Source of the DNA: Leptasterias polaris
Taxonomy: Eukaryota; Echinodermata; Asteroidea; Forcipulatida; Asteriidae
Direction of reading: 5' to 3'
Length of the DNA: 64,000 nucleotides
Assembly (NCBI GenBank): GCA_037783415.1
Contig: JAZGTN010000022.1
Location: 2,790,001 to 2,854,000, forward strand
The notes under the pieces are model-generated. The model was not told the origin of the DNA, made no database searches, and saw only the letters and a list, made by a program, of their open reading frames with translations. The position numbers were made by a program, and so were the translations under genes. The stretch's first letter is position 1. Every line of letters starts with the position of its first letter. Of this stretch, positions 32,589 through 59,381 are shown piece after piece.

Positions 32589-35500
32589 TAAGTGAAAAAA
32601 TACAGACTGAAAAAGTAACGATATAGAATTCCCCGTCGTCCTTTTAATTTTTAGAAGAAATTCCGAGTCGAAGTTTTGTGAAATATTTACTTGAATTTTA
32701 CGCCGAAATCGCGCCATCTCGTGGGAAGTACCACTCTTGGAAGAGAGGCCATCCTTCCATTTGTGAGACTACACCGTGACCCCAAAAACATTCCGTTTTG
32801 AGACGTGTTTTACACACGCCTTCTGTAGTAATATGTTGGTATTTAAACTACACTATCACTGTACATTTGTATGATGTAAATATTTCCGTCATTTATAGAA
32901 CGGCGAAGAGGATAAACGGTATATTTATGTTCCCGGTGTATCAAATTCTCCCAAGGTTCAAACTCTAAAAAAACTACACTGACATTCAAATGACTTGATT
33001 CAGAGGGGTTCCCCCGACACTCGTTGGTCGTTCAAGTTTACTACGATGATCCGTCGAATAAATAAGTGAAATATCGTTTGATAACAATTAAAAAAGATTT
33101 CATAAACCACCGAGGTTTTCTCACCTCTTGAAACATACATATTTTGAGGATTTACTCTGAAACTTTTTTCCATTTTGGCGAAAAATGTTGGTTAAAAACA
33201 CGTGCGTAGTGCAAAAAGAAAGTGCTGGGAAGAATCAGTGTGAGTTCCAAACTTTGTGTTACGTCAGTCGAGGCTGTGCGTTGTGGCTTGTGCTCTGGGG
33301 TGTTTCCTGGGGTTTGTACGGGGGTTGTGGGTCGGTGTGTGTCACCCTGTATGTGAAAACATGTGTTTTGTTTTAATTCAGTTGTCAGTTTGTGTATGTA
33401 TGTGAAATAACAATAAGGTTACTGGTTCTAATGTTAGTAGAAGTTGTTGAAAAACGTTTGCAATAAATTGTTTTGGAAATGCACATTGTAAATTTTCTTG
33501 GCCCACTTTACTTTACAATACAATTTTGTTTTACACCTGTGTTTCTTTCTTTTCTAAGCAGTTTGAAGCTAAGGCCCTGTTTTTTTGCAAGCAGTTATTG
33601 TTAATGGCATTGTTATTTTCAAATTTCAAAGCTTAATTTTCCCAAACTTTTTGGTTGACTGAACTTTTTATATTTTCTTTTTCATAGTTTATTGAGTTCT
33701 CTTTAGACTTCAACTTTGTAGATGAAACATTGATTGGTGCATTATTCATGTAGTATGTTGAGAAAAAAAATAATGCTACCAATTTAAATCTGTTTTTAAA
33801 CATTAGATTGTGCAAATTATGGTATGTTTCCATTTCCTTAAAATATCCTCAAGTTCATGTCGAATAATGTGTGTCCGCGCATAAACAACAAAACATGTTG
33901 CCAAGAATGTTTGGTGCGTGCATGTTGCTCGAGGTTCGTGCATAGTGAATGTATGCACTATCAAGTTTAACTATGGTCAACATTTTTCAAAATGCCGTTT
34001 TCAAAGGCTACGCCATTTTCAAAGGGTACGCCAAATTAGTACAGTGCATTCTGTATGAATTGAAGGCCAGACTCTATTTTTCAGTTGTACACGTTTAATT
34101 GAAACTTGCCTGATGCACAGAACACACATCGAGCTGAAATATAATGAAATGGTGAATTCAAATAATTGAATATATCAATAATGTTTATATGATATGCACC
34201 GAGCACAATTTGCCTATCCTTATACTTGTGAAACTTTTACCTAGATACGTAAATGAACAATGTAGGGGCGGAGGAGGGGGTTATGGCCATATCCAAAATG
34301 ACGGCTTTGGCTACAGATAGGGCTGTTGCGAATGGTGTTGTTAAGGGCGTCCTATAATTCAGAGCATGATGACGCTATGATTCAGCCGTAGGCGTAGCGG
34401 ACGCGAATTCGGACGCGAATTCGGACATGGCCTACGAGGGAGGGAAGGGTAAGGGTTAAGGTGATGTCAGGGAGGGTGTACACCGTACATGTAGTGTTGT
34501 GTTGTACAACTGCACTTGTGCATGGAAGTGCACTTTTCCTCTTGCTCAAAAATGATCCAACGAAATGCCACACAACATGTACAAGGAATTTGTCAGAAGA
34601 TTGAATCGCAGGTATAAAAGGAGCTAAATGTAGCATTTAGGCCCGTTTGAAAAAACTGGCTGATTAAATATGGTAGGATCACGATTTGAAACCATTTCTA
34701 ATTCAGCCCAACTGCAGCGGACACTCGGCTCAACAGGTTGTGCTACATGTACGCTGCGGGATGATTTGGCACTCCTACTGCTGTGTTGATATGGTCGGAA
34801 TAAATTCTAACCTGTCCTGAAAAAGATTACAAAATGTGCATGATGTACTGACGGAAACCCCAAGGTTACGTTCTGTTCCTTGACGGCCATGTTGTGGAAC
34901 CAATTTTGAATTCGAATTAAGTTTGCCATACATGTTTTAGTGCTATTTTCAAAGTAAATTCATTTTAAAGTTGACTTGGTAGATGTGCAATGTTTCGAAC
35001 AGGCATCTTAGTGCAGAGGTGTACAAATAGAAAATGAAAGACAAACAAGTATGAATGGCGGCCTTTTTGCTTGCTTGGATGAACCCGATAAGAAAACATA
35101 TATTTCAGGGTTTTTGACACAAATGCTTAGGAGACATTGCTTGCATTGTGTATAGGTTGATCATGATTTTTATGTCTGTGGTACAAATTAGTTTGGTATA
35201 CTGTGAAGCTAGAGTAATTGGCAGTCATGATTGGACAGCAATAAACATGTAATTGCTTTTAAAATTGATTACAGTTAGTATTTGATATACAGTATATATT
35301 TTTTATGAACCTACTAGGTTTGTAATTTAGTTTTTGTAATGAATCTCTTGGGTTTGTGAAGCCTTGTTTTCATCCTTCAGATGTATCCTGTACATGGTAC
35401 TTCATTGGATTGTTTTGGGGTGTTTTTAATTTTATTTTTTAATTTTTTTTTTTTTTTGGGGGGGGGGATTTTTTTCAATGTACAGATTTATACACAATGT

Positions 35501-36280
35501 GTCACAATTTTATTCTTTATGATGAATGGAATCTTTATTTAGTTTATCTTTACAGCCCGTGGTTTTATTATCTCCTCTTTACTCTATGGTGGTCCCAAGG
35601 GAATGATTGTGTACATGTTCATGTACGCTCCACATCTCTAAAATCGTACTCCGCACTAAAGCTAAAATGGAAGCTCAAAATGATGACGCCACGCAAGTAC
35701 CGGGATATCAGACAATGCGTCAAACTTTACTGACATATATGCGCGCATACATGTCCTAGCCATTTTCTGTTATATTTATTCTTGTGTACTGTACTAACTG
35801 CGATTTAGCGCGCTGATCGCTTAGGTGATGGGCAGTTTGTCTGACATTTGGGTATTTTTAAAGCAAAAGTGACGTCATTAGTGTAGAGTGCTATTTGCAT
35901 ATAAATTACGGTTTGGTGTTTGTGTGAGACAATCTTTCCTTGATTGTCGTCAACATGTAATAGACCCTGAAAGTCGACCAAGAGGCATTTTGGGGTTCGT
36001 ATATGTAGCAATGTAGAGACTACATTTGTACATGCTCAAAATGTTAAGCATCCACATTTTAATGAAAAACTATGTGACCCGATGTGGTGCGCAATGTTCT
36101 TGTACAGTACATACATTTACTCAACTGTCGTACGGTAAACACATGTACAGACACTAGACAGACGCGAATGAAGGAGATTCTAGTTTTATCGCATCCTATT
36201 TAACATTCATGTAGTTAAAATAGGATGGCACCACGGTGCACGCCATGTGCTGCTGTGCATGTACTTAACCAGAGAGTACT

Positions 36281-36350
36281 ACATGTACTACATGAACATG
36301 TACATGTACTACATGTACTACATGTACTACACTAGCACTGCAGTGTACAT
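36281..36350. repeat. TACATG/ACATGTACT tandem repeat
   Basis: Repeated ACATGTACT and TACATG units, each self-complementary at ACATGT. A similar (TGTACA)n run lies at 51097-51124. Confidence 0.9.
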
Positions 36351-37165
36351 GTACAGGGTCCTGTAATCTGTATCTGATCTGCTGGGACTGTTTTACTGCT
36401 GCCCAGTGGAATTTTCTGGGTGTAGATGCAGATCTATGGTGTACCATGCTGCAAAATTGATGAATGGAAATTGCTTTGTAATTCAGCATAATTGGGTCAC
36501 CCATCGGTTTTAGTATTATTGTCTTACTATCAGTCACCCAAACATACTTAAAACACAATTAAAAAAGAAAAGAAAATAACATGATGTGAGGGCCCCCTGT
36601 ATGTTAAAAATGCTAATTTTGTTGCACATGTTTACTGCTCTACCTATAATGGTAGGGGGAAGGGGTGGAGCTTAGCGGAGCAAATCTAATCAACATTATT
36701 TTTCAGTGGATATCAGTTACGTTGCCCAAACGCCTAGGCACATTCTGATTGGAGACATTCATTGACTGTGTATGTGTGATTGAAATTAATTCTAAACTGA
36801 TGGGGCATCTTTGAAATGACATACCCTTGACTGAATTTTAAAAGTTGCTTTCAAGACCCTTCTTGGATGTCACAGGATGAACTACGTGGCCAATACATTA
36901 TTTAAAAAAAATCTAGTCAATTTGGTTTTTCCCTTTCTTAAGTACAACAACGATGTGCTTTAATTTGGCTTGCATTTCCCGTCCCTTGCTTGCCTACGGT
37001 TGGTTCTTAAAAATATAAAAATAAGTTTTTAAATTGTGTATCCGATTTGACTTCCATTTGAAGATTTAATCACGGAATTTTAAATATAAACATTTCCTCC
37101 TCATCAACAACAACAAGTAAAACCATCTGGGAATAATAGGCAGGATTCTTCGATTGTAGAATGTG

Positions 37166-37211
37166 TTTTGCGCAATATACAGAACAGATCTGTTCTGTAT
37201 ATTGCGCAAAA
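37166..37211. repeat. 46-bp perfect palindrome
   Basis: Two 23-bp arms with no spacer, centred on AGATCT (37186-37191). Left arm begins TTTTGCGCAATATACAGAAC; every base was checked against its partner and all 23 pairs match. It could extrude as a cruciform or fold as RNA. Confidence 0.97.
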
Positions 37212-38087
37212 AAAAGTCTTTTCCACGGAAGATCTTTTATCTATAAAAGATTTTGCAAAATTGTAATATTGTACGTGGCTTGATTAATAGTAAGCGATAC
37301 TGCATCTCGCCACCCCTGCCCTTCATTTTTACCTTAAAAATTTGAAATCATGATTATCTCGAAACCTTACATTTTTTAATGAGGAATATGTTAAGGTGGA
37401 GTTTCTATTTGTGTAGGGAAGGCCCTGAGCCCTGTACAAGCTCATCTAAATGGCGGTTAGCGTAAGACATAACGTCATCCTTGCAGTAGGGTAATATATC
37501 ATTAGACGCGTCAATAGTGATTGCTAAGTCGACATGTGTAGGATTTTGTTAAATGAAATGACAAAATACGACAAATTTACTGAGTTTTTAAAAAAATAAT
37601 TATTTTACTTTATCATGTTTACAGAGTTGTTGGGTCAAGTTGCATGTAAGACATTAAATTCCTATGAAGTGATTTTTTTCTTCATTTTGTATACAAGTTG
37701 CTTTTGCTATATCTTTCAAACTGTACATGTATACAAGATTGCACATTAATTCACAGGGCTGCTTGTTGAGCAAACAAATACATTTAACAATTTTCTACCT
37801 GAGCAATTTTCTACCTAGCAAATAAGCGGGGAACCAGTGACAGTCACAAACAGTACACATAACTTATTATTGTGGCTGGTAAGCTTTATCTGGAAAGAAA
37901 AGTTGTTTTGATGCACTGCTATTTTGTGCTATTTAGCTTAGGCTCAGGAGTTGTCAAACAAGATGTGCAATGAGTTGAAATTGATAGACTTGATTTCTTC
38001 TGAAATAAAGCTGATTGCAAGAATATGAAAGTGGATTAACTGGGGTTTGCCATTCTTTGCAGTGCACTGTTTGTCCGACGTTTCTGG

Positions 38088-38259
38088 GTTCAATTTCATT
38101 TAGAGCAACTGCTTTTGAAGCACGAAAGTAGCTCAGAACAACAAAACTATGCTTACCGGAGTAAGGTTACCAGCCAAAGTACTATTTCAAAAGGAAACAT
38201 CTGTGACTGGTATCCTGCAACATTTTCTGCTTAACTAGCTGTATGAACTTGTGCCCTAA
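38088..38259. repeat. MITE-like 'GAGCTGCTTAAGCA' family copy
   Basis: Contains 'GGTTCAATTTCATTTAGAGC', 'AAACTATGCTTACCGGAGTA', 'AGGTTACCAGCCAAAGTAC' and 'CTGTGACTGGTATCCTGCAA'. Confidence 0.75.
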
Positions 38260-40179
38260 CTGTTTGTTAAATGATTTGGTGCAAGGACTGCATAAAACAT
38301 AGGACTTACAGTAGTATTGGACCTTTCTTGACATTGCGCTCAAGAATTTTTGTAGTGCTGTGGTAATTTAGTTAATGCGTCGAAAAGGATGATGACTCTC
38401 TATGATTAGTACCAGCCTTCCAGTATTACTACATGTATTATAGCTAGAGACTAAATAGCTGAAAATTCATCCATTTTCAGATTAATTTAACAAAGTTTCA
38501 GCTGAATTCAAATTTGAAGTGAGAGACAAAAACATTGATCACTTCTTCGCTCTGTTGATCTTCATCTCTTGGCCTTGAACTGAAGTTGAAATTTTACTGT
38601 AGAATTAGAAAACATGGAATAATTTGCCATACATTAATTATGGCTTAATTAATTGCTAGTTAATTGTATGAACACTTCGTTAACGCTCTTCCCAGTTCAT
38701 AAAAAATGTTACTTTAATCTTAAATAGTGCGAAAACATGATTATCAAATTACATATTTTTTTCATATGAATTGGGTTGGAAACTTTTCAGTCATACACAG
38801 CCCCCCTTCCCTGCAGGTTGGTTGGGGTGTAAAAATTAGCCCAGGCCCCCTGTGCTTCCTGTATAGACACATGCATTTCTTTGTTTGAGAGGTCTTTGTC
38901 CTGGGCGTGTCCATCCCACGCCAGCACTGAACCTCTGGGCGCCAAATCATCAGCAATTTCCCAACATCCCACAATTCACCCCTCTGGCAATCCCCCTGTC
39001 AATCATGATGACATCATTGCCAGGTTCTGGTTGCTATGGTGATCCCTTCCCTCATGATTAATTCATGTCCCACCTTAGCATTCTCTTTGTTCCCCTGTGT
39101 TGGTTGGCCAGCCAATCAGAGCCCAAGGTCATGTAGGGTTGGCTGATCATGCTCCCAGTGTGTGATAGGTTTGACCTTTGACATTTCAGCGTAAGGCATG
39201 AGTGAATTCTAAATATAGACTTGGTCATGTGATCATTTCTCGAGGGGGGGGGGAGCAGCAAGAGCTGATTGTGTCTGTCTGACAATACATAGAAAGATAT
39301 TTGCCGGGATCTTATAACGGTAGAGCAATTGAACCATAAATAAGTTTTTAGTATTGTGAGTAACATCTTTATGTTATATATAAATTTAAAAAAATACAAA
39401 CTAAAATTACTCCCAAAATGCAATTATGGCCCTAATGAAATATTCAGTCTATATTTAGTGACTCGGTGAAGAAAGTTCTTTTCAAAGGTTTTACAGGCTA
39501 GATTGTCTCACGCCAACATTTGATTACGCATAAAGCTATCGAAAGATAGAATTTTCAGATTCTCAAAGTATGCAATTATAGTATCCCCTGACCAGCTCCT
39601 TATTAATCTTGGTGGGGGGGGGGGAAGGTTGTTGAGAATTGTTCCAGTTCTGATTGTGCCAAATTTACTGAATAAATGCTCAACTTATGATTATTCTGTA
39701 GCCAGACTAAACCTTTTCTCTCTGTGCCACTCCTTTTTTTGGTGGGGCGGATTTGCTGGATTTAAATAAAAAGTAGGCCTATGTATACCTGTATTAAGGT
39801 TTGTATGCAATTTCAATCACATTGAATCTGTAATACATTATGTACATCCATAACTTAGTTTCAGTGTGTGTCCTAATTTGATATGTAGATCAGACGGTTG
39901 TTTTGGCCCTTTTTTCTTCTTCTTGTTTAACCGGAAATGACTTCATGAGTGATAAGATTTGCAATTTACTTTTGTTTTGAGAAAAATTATTAAAGATTCG
40001 ATTACAAGATCTACTGCAAAATAGCCATCTGTCTTATTTCACTACACACAGGTTAGTTACTGAAAAAAGAAGTAAGTGTGACTGTGTGACTTACAGAAAT
40101 AGGAAAAAAAGATATTTTCAACTCCAAATGCTGCATCTACAGTTGTTTACTGCACGAACGCAAAAACATACATTATCAG

Positions 40180-40325
40180 GCCTGGAATGTCTTCCTTGAG
40201 GCCACTTTTATTTTTCAAAGGGTACTTCCATTGGAAAATCTTCAAGTCTATGATAAACTTCTGAAGGAGCATTAAGGCCAAGACCAGGGGCAACAGAGAC
40301 CGTGGCCTCTGTAATTTCAGGCCTG
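40180..40325. repeat. 'CAGGCCTGGAATT' family element
   Basis: Begins CAGGCCTGGAATGTC, contains 'GGAAAATCTTCAAGTCTATG' and 'TAAGGCCAAGACCAGGGG', and ends near 'AATTTCAGGCCTGAT'. Related copies are at 44350, 48722 and 50717. Confidence 0.75.
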
Positions 40326-41615
40326 ATTTGTGTAATAAAAATTGTCAAAAAAATCCACTGAAACATGATGTACATGTAGCCTATAGTATGAAAAATAAAA
40401 TTCAAACTAAACTAAACAAACACAAAATAATAAGGTCAATGCAGGTTGTTTTTAAAAACCAAACAATTATCTGTGATAAGCACGCCACACACTGCTGCAG
40501 AACAAATATAAGGTTGAAGTCCCTGCAGAAACTTTCCCCTGCTGGCAAATGAACAGCCAAACAGCACCCTGCCCATTCTGTTACTGTTTTCTGATTGTCT
40601 GACCACTCACCACACAATGAACACATTTCAATGACTTCACTGCATGGTAATATCTGGACCTGTAGTGACACAGCTAGCCATGTTGCTGTCACTGAAGCCA
40701 TATTGACTGTATTGTTTTGGTGACCATTTCAAATGTAGACCTACCGGAAATCAACTGTTTGCCGATCACTGGTCTGAGCAGTTTGCGTTAATTAAAACCT
40801 GTTGGTGTATTATTGGTAGGTACATGTAAATGACATAAATGGCCAGTTTTGTGTACGAGTTGCAAAGCTGACAATTTTTGTTGAGCCAGCTCTCAATACA
40901 CCTTAATGCTCAGTGATGTCATTAGTTGGGTGCCCTTTCCGAGAGATCAAAAGGAGGTTGTTCATTGGCCAATCTTGTGCGTCACGTGTACAGATCTGTG
41001 CGTTTCCATTGTTTCATCGTCGTTTAACCTCTAAGATGGCAGCTGGATGATGTCATTGCATAAGGTCTATACCAGGGTGGGAATCAGCTGAAATGCTTGT
41101 GAGATTAAAACAGTGTTGGTGACTGGCTCCTTGCTTCTAAACTCAAGTTCGTGTACAGAAATTGTGAATGATGACCTACGTGTTTGCTGCATGTACTATG
41201 TACATGTAGGCCTATGATATAGAATGGGGTTCTGAGCGCGTGGCTTTTATTTTTTCGTTTGCGGATATCTTGGAGCTGGATTGCCCGTTTACTGCGAAGG
41301 TTCAGTTCTCCGGTGCCTGTAAAAGGACATGTAAAAAATTTAAACACATTTAAACTAGCGTAGTAGTGGAGGCGGGGGGGGGGGGGGGGGGGTCTATAGA
41401 GTAACAAAGAAGTCACAACTGAAAACGGTTCCAATCTTAAATTGACTTACACAAAAATATAATTTCTTTGAACAAAATGTATAAAGTAGTGAAAGGAGGC
41501 TGCCAGTTTGGAAGTCTTTAAGGAGCCAGCTAGGATGGGTATTGACATTGGTATTCGGGTGTTCAGATCTACCGGCACATGCCTAGCTTTTTTTGTTTAG
41601 CATAGTTGACTATTA

Positions 41616-43142
41616 CCGTATTTTCCTGCGGATAAGACGCTCGGCGGACAAGACGCAGGACCCTAAAATGACCCCAAAAAATTCAAACGTCAACAGAAAA
41701 GGCGCACCGCCGCATAACACGCATGTTTAACAGCACACAGAAGAACACCAGGCGCCACCCGGTGTCGGTACATTGACACAAAGACGTCATTTTGTTGCCT
41801 TTTGGAGCGTTCACACTATTCGAAGCATGAATGAAACTGTAACCACATGGGCGTGTAGAGCCATGCAGAAAAGACCAACGTAAATTGATACCGACCTTCG
41901 TCCATCCATTCAGCCAACGCTGTGCATTGTTAATAATATGAAGTCCGGCCCAATCAGCGGCCAGAAACGATGGTCCACGCACTGTCTGAAGATATTGCAA
42001 CACGAACCCAGGCCCTCCTAGCCTGAACATCCGACGTCCCACAACGAGGATTCTTGCTGATAAAGACAGGTTACCAGTCTAAGTCCCTCCGAGCCAGTAG
42101 ATGTTGCGCCCTCTACTGGTGACTAATACCAAAACTAGCGTCGCCTTTATATATAGGCGCGGCCTACCTTACGCAAATAATCCCGTCACACCCGGGAAGA
42201 CGTAACAAAATGTTTCATTATATATATTTGTTTAAGTTTTTGTAATTTATTTTTTTTGTATATAAAATTCTTTTCCATTATTTCAAACCTTTAATTTGTT
42301 AATCTCGTTCATAAGATTTTGTTTTAAAGTTCTTTTTATTTATTTCAAACTTATAATCTCGTTCATAAGATATTTGTTTAAAACATCTCTCCTCTTGTTT
42401 AATAATGTTAGTTTTGTTTTCAAGGATCATTATCTTGTTTTCAAGGATCATTTTTTTATTTGATAAATGAAATAAACGAAACAGACACATGAACCATCTC
42501 TCAAATGAATATTTGAACGTTTAATCAAACAAACGAAAGTGCAATTCGTATAGGTAGGCCAACAAACATTGGTACTTAATTATCCCATCCTTAAATAGTA
42601 CGTCAAGCCTAAAGCACACTTCGGAGATATTCTGTACAATAAAAACCCTCAAAGTTCACCACACAATAGAGGTTGGGTGAATGCCGTTTGTACAACAGCA
42701 TTGACAGTAAATCTGATTGCAGCATTTTCGGAACGATTACGCGGCCACACAGAAATACGTTTGTACGACGCCGACGTCTGTTGGACCGAAAGCACTAACG
42801 CATTGCGGCATTGTTGGAATGAAAGCACGGTCATGGGGGATCAACACGTTGCGCGGCATTGTTGGAATGAAAGGACAGTCTGGGGGATTGCGGCATTGTT
42901 GAAACGAAAATACGGTCTCAGTGTCTGGATAGTTGAGCCTTGTTTGACCGCATTATTGAGTAAGGATTCTTCACACAAAGACCGTTGATTTGAACTGGAC
43001 AAAATAAAGGTATTATTTTACGCAGTGATCATCAAAAAAAATCAATCGTCAGCAGACAAGGCGCATCGAAAGATAAGACGCACCGATGTTTTGGGGGTCT
43101 AAAAAGTCAGATAAGACGCGTCTTATCCGCAGGAAAATACGG
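41616..43142. mobile_element. 1.5-kb pogo/Tigger-like DNA transposon, non-autonomous
   Basis: 25-bp perfect terminal inverted repeats begin CCGTATTTTCCTGCGG and are flanked by TA (41614-41615 and 43143-43144). Subterminal 'GATAAGACGC' and 'GACAAGACGCA' motifs recur at both ends. TA target sites suggest the Tc1/mariner superfamily. Internal frames (for example minus strand 41683-42042, 119 residues) match no transposase that I recognise. Internally, 'ATTGTTGGAATGAAAG' is repeated near 42810-42890 and 'ATCTCGTTCATAAGAT' near 42302 and 42356. Confidence 0.85.
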
Positions 43143-44349
43143 TACATCCATGGAAGTAAAACACTGGTAGCAAACATCACAGGGGTTTTTGTCAGTGAAA
43201 GTTCACAGGTCAGCTAATAGAACAAGTGCAGTGTTTTATGTATGCACACAACCATACAGTAAGGTCATTGCACACAGTGTTATGTGTACATGTAGAACAT
43301 GCAAACATATTGTACAGTATATTGATGTGCAATGTGAATGGATGAACCAGAAACAGTCAAATCACAGAGGTACTGGTAAAATTGTCGCCATTTTAACTAA
43401 TGGCAGTTGGTCGCATTGTAACTGCATTTATACAGTTACACTTATGATTACTGTTTGACATGAAAGTTGCTTTGTTTGTATGGGTTTTTGTGAATGGGTT
43501 ACATTGCATCTTCAGATGCAAACATTATTCATACACAGGGCATGCCTCACTTCATGCGTCATTGCGCAAGCGTGGAACTTTTGGCGTGAGAACCTGCCTG
43601 ACATTAACAACACAAAACCAAAAAAAAGTATTGAACCGCAAATTTGCAAACACCCATTAAATGTGGACGTTTGATGGAGAAATAGAGCTGGACGAAACCG
43701 GCAGTGAAAAAGTAGTGTTTGTCAAGGGCAGGTAACTGTGGTTTGATTCAGACCTTAAATTTTGTATTAATGTTTAAATTTTCTTCAAGACAAACCATAA
43801 TTTGAAGTTGCAAAATCAAATGACCATTTATACACCCTAATTTGTAGACATGTATTGTACAGTCATTGTAGAAAGTCTTATACCATGCCCTATATGTGGC
43901 AGAGGGTGTACCCCTCCCCCCAAATGTTCCCATTCTTAAACACACTCTTTTCCTCATACAAGTACAGAAGTATCCCCCCCCTAAATTCTTCTAAATAATT
44001 CCTGAGATTCCCATAACACAATAAAGACACAAATAGGAAGGTGGGGGTTACACCATGCCACATTGCCACATATCGAAAGTGGAAAGCCCCAAAATGAACA
44101 GTCTGTGTCTACGTTTAGCAAGAAAACATTGGTTTTCTGCATGAAAAAAAAACCCAACTTGTGCAACAAAGCAAACTGTGATAACGCTGTTTAAAAAAAG
44201 TATTTTCTTACTTATGCACACCATCAAACAAGCTTTTGAAAATATGGGAAAATGCGGATAAAAAGACATTTATTTAAAGATTTTACACACTGGGATCATA
44301 ATGTAAAAACATCTTTTTTATTTTGCCAAGATCACTCCCAGTGCAATTT

Positions 44350-44492
44350 CATCATTGAGAGGGCTAAGAGCACTTCCATAGCAAAATCTTAAAGTCTATG
44401 GGAAACTTTTGAAGGGGCACTAAGGCCAAGACCAGGGCAACAGAGGCTAGCTGTGGCCTCTGCGACCTCCGTGTAAATCCAGGCCAGGATTG
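44350..44492. repeat. 'CAGGCCTGGAATT' family element
   Basis: Shares 'AAATCTTAAAGTCTATGGG', 'CACTAAGGCCAAGACCAGGG' and 'CTGTGGCCTCTG' with the copy at 40180. Confidence 0.75.
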
Positions 44493-46457
44493 TTTACTGA
44501 TGGGTATCCGGACAAACTTTAAAAATGACAAAACAGTATTGTACATTCTCAAGTAGATCTCGTTCCATTGTTGTGATGATTAATATGAATACAAACATTC
44601 GGAATACATATTCACACTTTTCGTAAAATTAGTTCAATGGTTCCGTTATTGCTTTATGGTGGTACTAATTTAACTGTAACCTTTCAAGGTTTGCTATTTT
44701 TCATTCTGAGACTGAGTATATAAAATGTACTGTATGTGTGCGTTTCCGTTCATATTTAGTCAGACATTTGGAGCCATAGGTGGTCGTGAATGTTCGTACC
44801 TGACGTAAGAGTAACATGTATGTGGTTGTGTTTGAGTAAGTTCATCGGGCAATTACGCTTTTTAACGATGTGTTTCCTGGGGTTCCATGATGTCTCATCC
44901 CTTGCCAAAAATTGTAAATGTTTATCAAGTAAAAACGCTTAATTCATTTCTTCTTTGTTTTCTACTCGCTGTTTTGTCATTGAGATTGGCTGGAGTTTGT
45001 AGTTAAATGCAACATGCATGTACAGGCAGGTTGAGTTTTATTCTGCTTTTATTTTACTCATAATGCCTTGAACACTGCTCTTTTGAAGGGGTTATAGATG
45101 CATTTTTTTTCCTTCTCCTTAAGACAGCTCTCTGACGAAATAAACCATCCTTGAATGATTGATTCAGAGTTGTACTGATGGCCCGACAGAGTTGTCTTGG
45201 TTGTTGTTCAAAGAAGTGTACATGTTTTCTACAAGTTGATTTGTGCATGGAGTAAATAATGCAGAGGATAAAAAAAAGAAGGAAAGTGATGGAGTGGAAC
45301 TCCATGCATCGTCCCGAAAATGTGGACACTTTGAATGGCACTCACATGAATGCACCATGTAACTGCAGTATTTGAAGGTGTGAAAAGATGAAGACCAGTG
45401 CCAGAAGGGCAGTCAACATTGTTGATTTTCCCTGGTTTCACTAAATGAGAATTTGTGTAAATTTGTAATTCGCTGGATTTATCAACTCTTACTTTGATTA
45501 TTATTTCATAAATACCCTAGTTTTATGCAGTCCTATTGGTTGAAAGGTGGTCACATGACCATTTAAGAGCAGTTTCAAATGGCTGATAAAGATATAACTG
45601 GAGCTGTGAATGTACGTTTTGAATTCATAGCCATACATGTACATGCCTTGGCGCACTAGTTTACGCATGCGCTAATTTACGAGTAACGCAATCAATACAT
45701 ACCGGTTGTCGATGTAAAATATATTGGTACGCCCGCACATGCACATTTGTTAAGCATTGCATACAATTGAACCCTTAGCAAAACAGAGCCCGAGGACGAA
45801 ACAGGAATTGGAAGTTAAGGCCAACAAAACAGAAATATTTTACAGATTTTCCAAAAATTTTATGAAAAAAAAAAAAAAAGGGCAGTCATGAATGGGAATA
45901 AAAGAATAATTGACTCGGTTTTAAACGGCCAACGTTGCCTATTCTTCTATTCCCGTATCAAAATTTGTCATTTTTATAATGCCTTGTCGTAATTGCAAAA
46001 GAGAATCCCCCCTCATACCTCCTCCCCCCCTTGAAAAGAAGTAATATATCAAAACGAATGGAGAATGACCTTGGGAAGTAAAAGAGGAAACGCGCACATT
46101 GATTAAAAAATGTGCGGGTTTAGTGAATTCTGACAAGAACAACTTGATCAACTGATGGCCTGTCCTGTTTTCTCTTCCCCTGTATTGTCAATGTGTTATC
46201 ACTGAATCCTTTGAGCATGTCTTTTTGTGCATTCGGGAATGTTCATCGTCAAATGGATCTGCTATTTCTTGGGAATGTCTGAAAAATGAAATTGTTTGCA
46301 TGAATAAGTTGTCTCAAAGTAAAGTTCAATCCAGGTGCCTGCTTAAGTGCTGTTCAATTTTGTAATGAATAAAAGGAGTATGTTTTTGTTTACAAATCTG
46401 TGTTAATTTGATTTTGCTTGTGTTTTTGACACAGTTTCACACAGCTGGGAAACTGCA

Positions 46458-59204
<12,747 letters not shown>

Positions 59205-59345
59205 ATAAAGATTCTTCTTCACATCACCCCCACCCCCAACCCCCAACCCCCACTCCCTCTTGTGAATCTTCAAGTCCCTGAGGGGGATACCATGTGTACA
59301 AAACTCCTTTTGTATTTGATATAGTAATCCTAGATAAGATTATAG

Positions 59346-59381
<36 letters not shown>

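Larger units (their letters stand above)
32589..46434 (+). other. Probable first intron of GATAD2
   Basis: If the exon ending at 32588 is right, this is a 13.8-kb intron. I found no exon in it. It contains a (TACATG)n tract (36281-36350), a 46-bp palindrome (37166), several MITE-like copies and the 1.5-kb pogo/Tigger-like element (41616). Long poly-G tracts occur at about 35458, 39244, 39614 and 41376. Confidence 0.4.

Noticed and set aside
41683..42042. Minus-strand 119-residue frame inside the TA-flanked element as a transposase
   Set aside because: No recognisable DDE/DDD motif or helix-turn-helix domain; too short.
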